The notes beneath the pieces are model-generated. The model made no database searches, was not told the origin of the DNA, and was given only the letters and a program-made list of their open reading frames with translations. This document shows positions 1-8,497 of a DNA stretch of 64,000 bases, one piece after another. The position numbers and the translations under genes were made by a program. How positions within the stretch are numbered: position 1 is the stretch's first letter; every line of letters begins with the position of its first letter. The DNA lies in contig NZ_JBCNKR010000004.1 in the NCBI RefSeq assembly GCF_039595935.1, forward strand, positions 1,363,001-1,427,000, given 5' to 3'. The DNA comes from Flavobacterium sp. Lineage in GTDB: Bacteria; Bacteroidota; Bacteroidia; Flavobacteriales; Flavobacteriaceae.

Positions 1-1410
1 TGTAAATCCTGGTAAACCAACTACAGAATTAACATCTTGTCCTGTTGTTGTGGCAAACTGCGCCGCGTTATACGATCCAGTTGTTGAGCTTCCGTTAAAA
101 CTTGTTCCCGTTAAATCGATGATAAAATCAGTATTTGTTTCTCTGTAATATAAATTGTAGTTTGAAACAAAACCTGAAATTGTATATCCGTATGAAGCTA
201 AAAATGCTTTTTTATTGGTCGTTGCATACATGATATTGTTTTTATAAGTGATTCCAGAACTGTTTTGAAAATGTACTTCACCTCCAAAATTATCAGCCAA
301 TGTAGCAACCGAAGTTCCTTGAATAGTTGTAACTCCGTTAATGGTTGCACCGGTTCTGTTTTTATAAAAAGTATTATTGAAGATTTTGGTATTCGCAACA
401 CTTGTTGTGTAACCAGAACCGTTAACACCTCCAAAAATTGCTCCGGTTATTACATTGTTATAAACCGAATTGTTGTTTACAATATGTCCTGTAGAAAGTC
501 CGCCGTTTCCGGTTGAAGTATTTTGTTCTGCACCAACAGAAAGCCCTACTCCACATCTAAAAACTTCATTTCTTTGTACCGTAATGTTTAAAGCTCCGTC
601 AACATAAATTCCGGCACTGTTTGCAACTGCACTCATACAATTAAAAACTTCGTTTGAAGCAATTATACCATTTCGCGCCTGATTATTACTTGAAGCTCCG
701 GTTGATAAATAATTCCCAGCAGCCACAATTCCGATATTGGCAATATCATAAACCGTATTTCCTGAAACCGAAAATCCGTTTACGTTTCCTGTTACCGTAA
801 CAGCTTCTCCCCAGCCGGTAGCACAATTGTTTACTTCATTATTATCGATTTTTACGTTTGTAATGGCATAAGTTCCGTTTCCACCATCTACTTTAATGGC
901 GTTGGCCACAATACCGCTGTTTGCAGGAATTGCCGAAAGATTATTACTGGTCCAGCCGATATTTTTAACAATACAATTTTTGATTGTGATGTTATTTAAA
1001 TTGGCTGTTGCGCCAGAATTGGCCAAAATCCAGATTCCTTTACTTCCGTTTCCAATTTTGTTCGAAATAGTCAAACCGTCAATGGTAACATTGCTAGTAT
1101 TTACGATTCCAAGAACATAAGTATCTGTACTTGTCCATCCGGAAGCATTTACAATAACGGCTCCAGATCCGCTTTTTTGGATTGTTAAAGGTTTTCCAAC
1201 ATAAATTGGACCTGTTACGGCATAAGTTCCGGAAAGTACTAAAACGGTTCCTCCAGATGGCGCGGCCTGAACTCCTTTTACAATCGTTTTATAAGGAAGC
1301 GCGGCAGTTCCTGTTCCTGTTGTATCGTTTCCTGTTGTAGAAACATAGGTTTGCGAAAAACCTTGTATAAAGCAGAATAAAATAAAAAATGTAATTTTCT
1401 TGACTTTCAT
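1..1410 (-). CDS. Secreted right-handed beta-helix protein (3' end outside window)
   Basis: Reading leftward from the ATG at 1410, the frame is open for all 470 codons to the window edge, so the C-terminus is missing. The first 20 residues form a signal peptide (MKVKKI, hydrophobic core, GFSQ). The next residues (TYVSTTGNDTTGTG, then an AALPYKTI block) match the start of DUF1565/pectate-lyase-like beta-helix proteins. The rest is repetitive and rich in Asn, Gly, Ser, Thr and Val, with recurring I-x-N-N/N-x-V rungs typical of a parallel beta-helix. It is probably an extracellular or surface polysaccharide-binding or -cleaving protein. No catalytic residues can be assigned and the C-terminal sorting domain, if any, lies outside the window. 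Confidence 0.8.
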   Translation of the reverse strand, partial: MKVKKITFFILFCFIQGFSQTYVSTTGNDTTGTGTAALPYKTIVKGVQAAPSGGTVLVLSGTYAVTGPIYVGKPLTIQKSGSGAVIVNASGWTSTDTYVLGIVNTSNVTIDGLTISNKIGNGSKGIWILANSGATANLNNITIKNCIVKNIGWTSNNLSAIPANSGIVANAIKVDGGNGTYAITNVKIDNNEVNNCATGWGEAVTVTGNVNGFSVSGNTVYDIANIGIVAAGNYLSTGASSNNQARNGIIASNEVFNCMSAVANSAGIYVDGALNITVQRNEVFRCGVGLSVGAEQNTSTGNGGLSTGHIVNNNSVYNNVITGAIFGGVNGSGYTTSVANTKIFNNTFYKNRTGATINGVTTIQGTSVATLADNFGGEVHFQNSSGITYKNNIMYATTNKKAFLASYGYTISGFVSNYNLYYRETNTDFIIDLTGTSFNGSSTTGSYNAAQFATTTGQDVNSVVGLPGFT

Positions 1411-1622
1411 AATTTTGATATTTTGGGTTAACAACTAAAAAAAATTATAGATAGAATATTGCAATATTTTCTATTTCAAATACGCTTTTTCTGTACTTCA
1501 ATTTCGAACTCAAAAACATCGTTTTAATGTTCTATTTTATTCTTTTTGAATAACATAAAAAAGCTTATTTCTGACTAAAGTAAATATTGTATTCTAATTT
1601 GCAAGAAAATAATTAGAAAAAA

Positions 1623-1713
1623 TGTGTTCGAACACAAAATTTTAATATTTTGAAAGTTTTTTATTACATGCTTTTAATGTTTTTTGAATAAATACAAAAT
1701 GTGTTTGAGCACA
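1623..1713. promoter_or_regulatory. Two related palindromes upstream of the beta-helix gene
   Basis: TGTGTTCGAACACA at 1623-1636 is a perfect 14-bp palindrome. TGTGTTTGAGCACA at 1700-1713 is a two-base variant 77 bp away. They lie 210-300 bp upstream of the beta-helix gene in a 400-bp AT-rich gap. The form resembles operators of dimeric regulators such as LacI or Crp types; the factor is unknown. Confidence 0.4.
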
Positions 1714-1760
1714 AATAAATATTATACTACAAAATAATTTATTTTAAAATTTGAAGTATA

Positions 1761-1803
1761 AAAAAACTGCCTTTAAAATTTAGGTTTTAAAGGCAGTTTT
1801 TTA
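1761..1803 (-). terminator. Rho-independent terminator of the MFS gene
   Basis: A-tract, stem AAACTGCCTTTAAAA, short loop, complementary arm and T-tract. The symmetry would let it act in both directions; here it follows the leftward MFS gene by about 20 bp. Confidence 0.8.
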
Positions 1804-1819
1804 TTCGTAATTCTGAGTC

Positions 1820-3010
1820 TTAATTTTTCAATCTGTATTTATTGAAAATGATAAAAACTACACCTACAATTAAGAGTAAAGAGATGTTCGCTAATCCTAA
1901 TAAAAATTGACTTTTTACTGCATAAATATTTACGAAACTATAACTAAAAAGTGCACTTACCATATAAGCGCCACCACCGGTTAATCCGCTGGCAACTCCG
2001 GCATTTTTAGAAAATCGGCTTAGACAATAACCCAAAACGATATTGTAGATAAAACCTCCGCAGATATTCAATCCCATTGTAAAAGCAACCAACGTATAAA
2101 TATTACTTTCAAACTGACTTGTAAAAATCATGAGTAAAGCTAAAATCAGCTGAATAGTTATCGCTGTTCCAACTTTTTTTGCCAATGGTTTTTTGATTAA
2201 TGATTTTGCTGTGATTCCGCCAATCATAACTGATAATCCGGACAATAAAGCGCTGTAACCGGTTTCGATTGCCGAATATCCAAAAATGCGTTCTATGATA
2301 AACGGACTTGATAAATTGAACATTAAAACGATCGCAAAAGTGATTCCCAGAATTACGAATCCTAAAGTAAAATCCTTAGATTTCAGCATGTTCGAATATG
2401 TATTGGCTATCGATTTGAATTTAAACGGATGACGTTCTTTGATACTTTCTCCACTGTAAATAAGTTCTAAAAATAAAATAAGTAAAGATAATCCGCCAAG
2501 GAAATAAAAATTAGATTTCCAGCCAAAACTGTGTTCTAAATATCCGCCCAAAAATGGAGCTAAAATAGGCGCACTTGCCCAAATTATAGAAAACAGACTT
2601 ATGTAACTTTTTAATTTTTCGCCTTTAAATAAATCTACAAAATAAGCGCGTTTCGCAATTACGATAAAAGCAATGGCAATTCCCTGAATAATTCGCATCG
2701 CGTATATAACGTATATATTGGGGAAAAGTGCTATGATAAAACTAGTTATAGAAAATACAGCCAGCGACGCAATACTGATTTTAAATCGCCCGAAACTATC
2801 TAATATACTGCCGATAAAAATCTGGCTTATACCGAGACTAAACATAAAAAATACCAGCGTAAGCTGTACTGCCGATGTTGAAACATTCAAATCTTTTGTC
2901 ATTGCCGGAAGCGAAGGCAGATAAACATCTGTCGCAAAACCTGATAACGGAATTAAGGCCAAAGCCAATATGGTGCTGAATCCTTTATGATCCTCTTTTA
3001 AATTTCTCAT
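1820..3010 (-). CDS. MFS multidrug efflux transporter, Bcr/CflA type
   Basis: A 396-residue polytopic inner-membrane protein with about 12 hydrophobic segments, the normal length for drug:H+ antiporter-1 carriers. The first segment contains DVYLPSLPAM, a hallmark of the Bcr/CflA subfamily (bicyclomycin/sulfonamide exporters); an arginine-rich loop (DSFGRFKIS) follows segment 2. It probably exports small toxic compounds using the proton gradient; the substrate cannot be read from the sequence. It lies 65 bp downstream of a TetR gene on the same strand, and a TetR-style palindrome sits in that gap, so it is almost certainly controlled by that repressor. Confidence 0.88.
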   Translation of the reverse strand: MRNLKEDHKGFSTILALALIPLSGFATDVYLPSLPAMTKDLNVSTSAVQLTLVFFMFSLGISQIFIGSILDSFGRFKISIASLAVFSITSFIIALFPNIYVIYAMRIIQGIAIAFIVIAKRAYFVDLFKGEKLKSYISLFSIIWASAPILAPFLGGYLEHSFGWKSNFYFLGGLSLLILFLELIYSGESIKERHPFKFKSIANTYSNMLKSKDFTLGFVILGITFAIVLMFNLSSPFIIERIFGYSAIETGYSALLSGLSVMIGGITAKSLIKKPLAKKVGTAITIQLILALLMIFTSQFESNIYTLVAFTMGLNICGGFIYNIVLGYCLSRFSKNAGVASGLTGGGAYMVSALFSYSFVNIYAVKSQFLLGLANISLLLIVGVVFIIFNKYRLKN

Positions 3011-3038
3011 TCTTATTATTAATTAATTTATTACAAAA

Positions 3039-3054
3039 TAGACCGTTCGGTCTA
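3039..3054. promoter_or_regulatory. TetR-type operator in front of the MFS gene
   Basis: TAGACCGTTCGGTCTA, a 16-bp palindrome apart from its central dinucleotide. It differs at one base from the operator upstream of the tetR gene. It sits 29 bp before the transporter start, next to a -7-like TATTTTG on the leftward strand. Confidence 0.8.
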
Positions 3055-3075
3055 AAATATTTTAAAAAAAATATG

Positions 3076-3669
3076 TTATACAACATATTTTTCGAATTCA
3101 TTTTTTAAGATTTCTAAAACAATTTTCATCTGGTCATTGTTATCAAAAACTTTTCGGCACAAAATAGCGCCTTCAATCATTGTAAATGCCATAATACTAA
3201 ATTTTTCCGGATTAATTTCTGGCAATAGTTCATTGTTGTTAACTCCCAATTCAATTATATCCGTATATCTTTTTTGCGCTGAGCCAATAGCTTTTTTTAC
3301 CTGTTCTTTTATAACAGGGTTGGTATCATCTGCTTCAATCCCAAAATTTAAAATGGGACAGCCGTCGGTCATATTATTTTTATTTTCATAAACCGCCAAT
3401 AATTTATAAAGCTTTTCTTTTGCAGTTTTTCCCTGCGAAACTGCATTGTCTAATTTGGCAGCTAACTGCGATCTTAAATACAAAAATGATTCTTTGCAAA
3501 TTTCTTCTTTACTTTCAAAGTTTCCGTAAATACCTCCTTTTGCCAGTTTTGTCGCTTCCATAATATCACTTAAAGAAGTTCCTGCCATTCCTTTTTTATT
3601 GATAATCTCTGCCGATTTTTCAATAATAAATTGTCTTGTACGTTCTGCTTTACTCATAATCTTTTTCAT
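3076..3669 (-). CDS. TetR/AcrR family repressor
   Basis: 197 residues, a standard TetR length. The N-terminus carries the DNA-binding fold: RTRQFIIEKSAEIINKKG, then a helix-turn-helix around residues 28-50 (TSLSDIMEATKLAKGGIYGNF) and the conserved SKEEI that begins helix 4. The variable C-terminal half should bind the inducer. A second in-frame ATG at 3657 (MSKAERTRQ) is an equally plausible start. Near-identical palindromes in front of this gene and the downstream MFS gene indicate autoregulation plus control of the efflux pump. Confidence 0.9.
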   Translation of the reverse strand: MKKIMSKAERTRQFIIEKSAEIINKKGMAGTSLSDIMEATKLAKGGIYGNFESKEEICKESFLYLRSQLAAKLDNAVSQGKTAKEKLYKLLAVYENKNNMTDGCPILNFGIEADDTNPVIKEQVKKAIGSAQKRYTDIIELGVNNNELLPEINPEKFSIMAFTMIEGAILCRKVFDNNDQMKIVLEILKNEFEKYVV

Positions 3670-3679
3670 TTTGACACTG

Positions 3680-3710
3680 CAAATTTAGACCGATCGGTCT
3701 AATTATCCAA
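3680..3710 (-). promoter_or_regulatory. tetR promoter with operator inside the spacer
   Basis: On the leftward strand TTG (3710-3708) is followed after 20 bp by TAAATTTG (3687-3680), a full match to the Flavobacterium TTG-N17..23-TAnnTTTG promoter. The 18-bp perfect palindrome TTAGACCGATCGGTCTAA (3685-3702) fills the spacer and overlaps the -7 box, so bound repressor would block RNA polymerase. Confidence 0.75.
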
Positions 3711-3864
3711 ATATTTTTTATTTTATTTTTCATAAATCATTAAAAACCAAGTAAAAACAAGGTTTTTTTATTCCGAATAAATTCTAAATCACGCTTTTAA
3801 AAACACCGATTTAAAAAATAAATAGTAACTTTTCATGCTTTTTATTCTAACCTCAACCTCAATT

Positions 3865-4743
3865 ATGACAACTGATATTATAGAATTACATGATTGTATT
3901 GTTTTAGTAGAACAATCGAATACGAATAAAACTATAGTGCAAAAATGCGAAATTGACGGCGATGCTGTGGGTTTTGCTTTTTATGGTTCGGGCAATGTTG
4001 AGTTGGAAATCAAACATAATAATCAAACTAAATATCTGGAAAACACTACGGGTTTGGCTATTTGTTTTTTTGGAAATCAAAAAGTAGAATTCTCCCATAA
4101 AATCGAACCTGATAAGCCTTTACAATCGATTAGTATTTTTACGAAACTAAAAAATCTTAATTCGCTTCCGCAAGCCGAAAGAGAAATTTTTGAAAGTTAT
4201 TTGCCGCAATTATTAAATCCGAAAGAACATTTTGTAAAAGGTCCGTCTTTTTATATGACGCTCGAAATGCAGCTGGCTGTTCAAAAAATATTTAATACTT
4301 CGTATACCGGAAATACACGTTTATTGTTTTTAAAAAGCCAGATCAATGAACTTTTGGCGCATTTCTACGCGCTTTTGGCTTCTGATAAAAAATCGGATTT
4401 GTCTGAAATAGACAAAAACAAATTGTATCAGGCCAAAGAAATTGTAACAACACACTTTTCTACGCCTCCGTCGATTACGCAATTATCGCAAATGGTGGGA
4501 CTCAACAGCAATAAATTGAAGAAGAATTTTAAAGAACTATTCGGAATTCCGGTTTTTAAATATGTTCAGGAAGAACGGTTGAATAAGGCATATGAATTAC
4601 TCCGCGAAAGCGAAAAAACAGTTCAGGAATCGGCTTGGGAAGTTGGTTATGAAAGTCTGAGTTCGTTTTCGAATGCTTTTCATAAAAAATTTGGAATGCG
4701 CCCGAATGATGTAAAACAGCAGTTCTTTTCAAACAAATCATAA
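3865..4743 (+). CDS. AraC family transcriptional regulator
   Basis: About 292 residues from the ATG at 3865 (MTTDIIELHDCIV); an in-frame ATG at 3835 would add ten residues with no conserved character. The N-terminal two thirds are a poorly conserved sensing domain. The C-terminal ~100 residues hold the double helix-turn-helix: ITQLSQMVGLNSNKLKKNFKELFG, then VQESAWEVGYESLSSFSNAFHKKFGMRPNDVK, a strong AraC/XylS signature. It is followed 70 bp later by an NmrA-like oxidoreductase, its likely target. No autoregulatory site was evident. Confidence 0.88.
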   Translation: MTTDIIELHDCIVLVEQSNTNKTIVQKCEIDGDAVGFAFYGSGNVELEIKHNNQTKYLENTTGLAICFFGNQKVEFSHKIEPDKPLQSISIFTKLKNLNSLPQAEREIFESYLPQLLNPKEHFVKGPSFYMTLEMQLAVQKIFNTSYTGNTRLLFLKSQINELLAHFYALLASDKKSDLSEIDKNKLYQAKEIVTTHFSTPPSITQLSQMVGLNSNKLKKNFKELFGIPVFKYVQEERLNKAYELLRESEKTVQESAWEVGYESLSSFSNAFHKKFGMRPNDVKQQFFSNKS

Positions 4744-4815
4744 TTCTTTTGCGACAAATGATTCTTTTTTAATCGCAGCAACTTTGTATCAGTAATCATT
4801 TAAAAAGATATTGAT

Positions 4816-5646
4816 ATGAAAATCAAAATTTTAATTCTGGGTGCTACCGGAAAAACAGGAAGCAGAGTTACTGCAAGATTAGAAAATAATGCTGAAGTTG
4901 AAGTGCGTTTAGGTTCGCGAAATGCCAATATTCCATTTGATTGGGAAAAGCCCGAAACCTGGGAAAATGCTGTGAAAAATATTGACACGGTTTATATTAC
5001 TTTTCAACCCGATCTGGCGGTTCCTTTTGCTGCAGAAGCAATAGAAAATTTCACACAGCTTGCCACAAAATCGGGTGTTCAAAAAATAGTTTTACTTTCC
5101 GGAAGAGGCGAAAAAGAAGCGCAGATTTGCGAAGAAATCGTAAAGAAAAATTCTAAAAACTGGACGATTATCCGCGCAAGCTGGTTCAATCAAAACTTTA
5201 GCGAAAGTTTCTTTTTAGATCCTATTCTTTACGGAATTGTTGCTCTGCCAAGAGCCGAAGCGCTTGAACCTTTTACCGATGCCGATGATATTGCAGATGT
5301 TGTTACAACTGTACTTTTAGACGAAAGCCACAACGGAAAAACCTATGATTTAACCGGTCCGAGATTATTAACTTTTAAAGATGCTGTAAACGAAATTGCG
5401 AATGCAAGCGGCAGAAATATTTCGTTTCAGGGTTTAAGTTTAGAAGAATATACGCAGATGCTTAGAAAATATCAGGTTCCTGAAGATCATATCTGGCTGG
5501 CGAATTATCTTTTTGAGCAGGTTCTCGACGGAAGAAATTCGAGCGTAACTTTTGATATTGAAAAAGTTTTAGGGAGAAAAGCTAAAGATTTTAGTGCTTA
5601 TGCAGAAGAAACTGCCAAAACGGGAATCTGGAATTCTGAAAACTAG
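4816..5646 (+). CDS. NmrA-like NAD(P)-binding oxidoreductase
   Basis: 276 residues, an atypical short-chain dehydrogenase. The N-terminus has a beta strand and glycine-rich loop (ILILGATGKTGSRV) of a Rossmann fold; LLSGRGEKEAQ and IIRASWFNQNF match the NmrA/quinone-oxidoreductase-like group, as does the late FTDADDIADVV block. Such proteins bind NADP(H) as redox sensors or reduce quinones and other small electrophiles; the substrate is not predictable. It follows an AraC regulator and precedes a small membrane protein by 4 bp, suggesting a stress-responsive unit. Confidence 0.8.
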   Translation: MKIKILILGATGKTGSRVTARLENNAEVEVRLGSRNANIPFDWEKPETWENAVKNIDTVYITFQPDLAVPFAAEAIENFTQLATKSGVQKIVLLSGRGEKEAQICEEIVKKNSKNWTIIRASWFNQNFSESFFLDPILYGIVALPRAEALEPFTDADDIADVVTTVLLDESHNGKTYDLTGPRLLTFKDAVNEIANASGRNISFQGLSLEEYTQMLRKYQVPEDHIWLANYLFEQVLDGRNSSVTFDIEKVLGRKAKDFSAYAEETAKTGIWNSEN

Positions 5647-5650
5647 CGTT

Positions 5651-6040
5651 ATGAAATATTTCAGAGCAATATTTTCGGGGATTTTGGTTTGGGCTGGCGT
5701 TAGTTTTTCTTTTTATATTTTAGAAAATATTCTAATTGTAAACGATGCTTTTTTCTGGCAGTCGTTTATGACAACCATTTTTATTGTGTTTTTTGCCATT
5801 GGTTCTGCTGAGTTTTATTATATAAAAAATTACAAAATGAGCGGACTCCGGCTTGGCATCATAATGTCACTTACGGCTTTATTTCTTGATGTAATTATTA
5901 CAGTTCCTTATGTCGAAATTCCGAATGGAAGAAGTTACGAAAGCTTTTTTGCAAGTCCTGTTTTATGGATTCTGGCTTTTGTAAATGCCTTTTCTGTTTT
6001 TCTTTGGCGAAAGCTGAATAATAAAAAAACTCCTGTTTAG
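5651..6040 (+). CDS. Small four-helix membrane protein, unknown function
   Basis: 129 residues from the ATG at 5651, four bases after the preceding stop. A longer frame reaches back into the upstream gene and is not needed. Hydrophobic segments lie near residues 8-27, 34-54, 62-85 and 100-120, with a short basic tail (RKLNNKKTPV). I do not recognise a catalytic motif. Its TAG stop falls in the loop of the terminator hairpin, so the 3' end of the gene forms one terminator arm. Confidence 0.7.
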   Translation: MKYFRAIFSGILVWAGVSFSFYILENILIVNDAFFWQSFMTTIFIVFFAIGSAEFYYIKNYKMSGLRLGIIMSLTALFLDVIITVPYVEIPNGRSYESFFASPVLWILAFVNAFSVFLWRKLNNKKTPV

Positions 6041-6055
6041 TGGAACAGGAGTTTT
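6025..6055. terminator. Bidirectional terminator overlapping a stop codon
   Basis: Arms AAAAACTCCTGTT and AACAGGAGTTTTT close a six-base loop, TAGTGG, that starts with the stop codon of the upstream rightward gene. A-tract and T-tract allow it to serve also the leftward glycosyltransferase gene ending at 6093. Confidence 0.85.
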
Positions 6056-6092
6056 TGCGGATTAAAAATATAATAGTAGTTTGTGGAATTTA

Positions 6093-7529
6093 TTAACCTC
6101 TTGTTAACCAGCCTTTTTTATGAACTGTAATGATCGAATAAGGTGCAATCCAGAATAATGAAAAAGTATAAAGAACGCTATAAGAATACGCCCAAAATGC
6201 TTCGCCCAATGAATATTTTCTGGCATAAAACAATACTGAAAAAGTTGATACCAGCAATATTCCTAAAAGTGCTGAACTCACAAATAATAAAGGATGTGTG
6301 GCGATAAAATAGAACATAAAAATAAAGAAAGGATATGTCATTAAGATTCTTATAAATTGTTCTGTATACAAAAGTCTTGCGCCTACTTTAGATTCTTTTC
6401 TAAAATCTTTCCAAACATATTTTGCCATCATAATGTTTTCACGCACATTACTTCTTCCCCATCTGATAAACATTTTATATAGTCCGGTATAATTTTCAGG
6501 AACGTTTGTTAATACATACGCATTACGCTGAAATAAAACGTGGTGTCCTTGTTTTAAAATCATATTTGTCATCGCACGGTCTTCTCCAATGTCAGAAGGC
6601 TGTCCCATAAAAGTCTGGTCGATCCATTCTGTTAAACAGGCAAAAACGGCATTTCTTCTGTAAGCTGCTAATGCGCCTGGCGTACAAAGTACAGAGCCTA
6701 GTGCACTTTCTGCAGAACGCATGAATTCAAAACTCATTACGAAACTTACGTTTAGCATTTTTGGCAAAATGGCTTTTTCATTGTTCAAAACCTGAACGTT
6801 TCCGGCAACGGCACCGCATTTTTCATCCACAACAAAAGGACTTACTAAATTTCTTAACGTGTCTTTTTTTACGATTGAATCGCTATCAACAGTTACAAAA
6901 ACTTCTCCTTTTCCTAAATTAAAACCGCGGTATAAAGCGTGACGTTTCCCTTTGTTCTGAGGCTGCTGAAAAATTGAAACTCTATCGCCCAATTTTAATT
7001 TTGCCTGCTGAATCCAGTACCATGTGTCATCTTTACTTCCATCGTCGATTGCCAAAAGTTCAAGTTTATGTGCCGGAAAATCACTGTCGGCCAAACTCAT
7101 TAAAGTTTCATAAACCAGTTTTCCTTCGTTGTAAGCCGGAACAATTACCGTACAAGTTGGCAGTAATTCATCAGAAACTGATTCGATTGGTTTGTATTTG
7201 TAATAAAGAAAAAGATTGTATAAAAACATTCCGCCTTTAAAAAGGAATAATGCTGCAGAAACAATCAGTAAAATCATTCCGCCAGTAGAATTTAATCTTT
7301 CTAAATGCAGCTGATCGAAATCAGGCTGAAATTGAAGAACTAAAAAAGAGCCGCCAAATAACAGCAAAAATGTAGCGACAAGAACCAGAGTTCCAAAAGT
7401 ACTCTTTGGTCTTTCAATATGTTTTGTGGTTGAGTTATTGTTTATTTTAAAAATTGATGGGCTTATTACTTCACTATTTATATCGCCTGTTGTGTAAAAT
7501 TGTTTTGAGATAATTGTTTCGCTTTCCAT
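6093..7529 (-). CDS. Membrane-bound processive glycosyltransferase, family 2
   Basis: 478 residues. Two N-terminal membrane segments (about 44-67 and 84-110) precede a GT-A domain: VIVPAYNEG, then DDGSKDDT, VTVDSDS (metal/UDP-sugar binding) and GEDRAMTN (catalytic-base region). Two or three membrane segments follow. This is the architecture of hyaluronan/chitin/poly-GlcNAc synthases such as HasA, NodC and PgaC, which polymerise and export a polysaccharide. The QxxRW motif that guides the nascent chain appears as MFIRWGRSN, lacking the usual Gln/Arg. No partner polysaccharide genes lie beside it; the product is unknown. Confidence 0.85.
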   Translation of the reverse strand: MESETIISKQFYTTGDINSEVISPSIFKINNNSTTKHIERPKSTFGTLVLVATFLLLFGGSFLVLQFQPDFDQLHLERLNSTGGMILLIVSAALFLFKGGMFLYNLFLYYKYKPIESVSDELLPTCTVIVPAYNEGKLVYETLMSLADSDFPAHKLELLAIDDGSKDDTWYWIQQAKLKLGDRVSIFQQPQNKGKRHALYRGFNLGKGEVFVTVDSDSIVKKDTLRNLVSPFVVDEKCGAVAGNVQVLNNEKAILPKMLNVSFVMSFEFMRSAESALGSVLCTPGALAAYRRNAVFACLTEWIDQTFMGQPSDIGEDRAMTNMILKQGHHVLFQRNAYVLTNVPENYTGLYKMFIRWGRSNVRENIMMAKYVWKDFRKESKVGARLLYTEQFIRILMTYPFFIFMFYFIATHPLLFVSSALLGILLVSTFSVLFYARKYSLGEAFWAYSYSVLYTFSLFWIAPYSIITVHKKGWLTRG

Positions 7530-8035
7530 GTCCGTTTGTTTGTATTAATTCTCTAAAATGGCTTTTATCAAATCGTCTTCTTTCTTTTTTCATCAAAAAA
7601 ATTAAAGAGTGACATGTTCACAATTTGCAAGCGGTATGCCATTTAGGTTTTAAACTGAAATTAAGCCGTTTACGTAATTTCACAAAAAAGCAATGTGTGT
7701 AATATTTTTACACTTTGTAGAATGTTTATACATTTTAAAGTGTGTAAAGAGCCGTAAAATAAAGGATTTTTCGTATGTGCGAAGAAGTGTTGTAAAGTAT
7801 TAAAACGGTCAATTATCTGTAAAATTGTCTAAGTACATAAAGTTTTATTTTAAAATAATTCTAAATCTCTTTTCTGAAATTCCTTTTCAAAAATTTATAA
7901 AGTCAAATAGATTATTAATTGTCAATTAAAAAAGTTAATTTTATAGAAATCTTTACTAAAACTTCTGCCATTATTCATTCAATTTTTAGCAGAAATGAGA
8001 TGGATTCTAGTATTACAATAAATTAAAATTTGCGC
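7530..8035. other. 500-bp intergenic region between divergent genes
   Basis: AT-rich DNA separating the leftward glycosyltransferase from the rightward response regulator. A cluster of TGTGTAA/TTACACT words lies at 7693-7748, including the inverted pair TTTACACTTT and AAAGTGTGTAAA. I see no supported gene or RNA. Confidence 0.4.
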
Positions 8036-8485
8036 ATGAACAACCAGATTTACAACATTTTACTTGCCGATGATGACAGCGATGACTGCTCTTTTTTTGA
8101 AGAAGCCCTTGATGAATTATCACTTGCAACAACTCTTGTAACGGTTAATGACGGGGTACAGTTAATGGATTTTTTAACTGATACTTCTCATGAAAGTCTT
8201 CCTGATTTATTATTTCTTGATTTGAATATGCCGAAAAAAAATGGCTCAGAATGTCTTGCAGAAATTAAACAGATAGAAACTTTAAAAAATTTTCCAATTA
8301 TTATTTTTTCTACTTCTCTTGATACTGAAATCGTAGATGTTATGTATCAAAAAGGGGCAACGTATTATATTCGTAAACCGGGCGATTATTCAAAATTAAA
8401 ATCAGTTATACAAAATGCTTTACTTACTGCATCTAAAAATGATTTTAAACAGCCCGACAGATCGGAATTTATAATTCAACCCTAA
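8036..8485 (+). CDS. CheY-like single-domain response regulator
   Basis: 149 residues from the ATG at 8036. It is a lone receiver domain: acidic cluster LLADDDSDD near residues 9-17, phospho-acceptor Asp in LLFLDLNMPKKNG, conserved Ser/Thr in IIFSTS, and Lys in YYIRKPGDY. The insert between strands and the LNMPKKNGSE motif match the Rcp1 group that pairs with phytochrome-like or multi-PAS kinases. The next gene, 12 bp downstream, is such a kinase, so the two are probably co-transcribed and form a phosphotransfer pair. There is no DNA-binding domain, so output is through a partner protein. Confidence 0.92.
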   Translation: MNNQIYNILLADDDSDDCSFFEEALDELSLATTLVTVNDGVQLMDFLTDTSHESLPDLLFLDLNMPKKNGSECLAEIKQIETLKNFPIIIFSTSLDTEIVDVMYQKGATYYIRKPGDYSKLKSVIQNALLTASKNDFKQPDRSEFIIQP

Positions 8486-8497
8486 AATTTCTTCCAA

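Noticed and set aside
896-1120. Open frame on the + strand inside the beta-helix gene
   Set aside because: It lies opposite a long, clearly coding frame with signal peptide and repeats; a shadow.
7693-7803. 36-codon frame in the gap before the response regulator
   Set aside because: No signal, no homology, and it is made of the repeated TGTGTAA words; probably chance.
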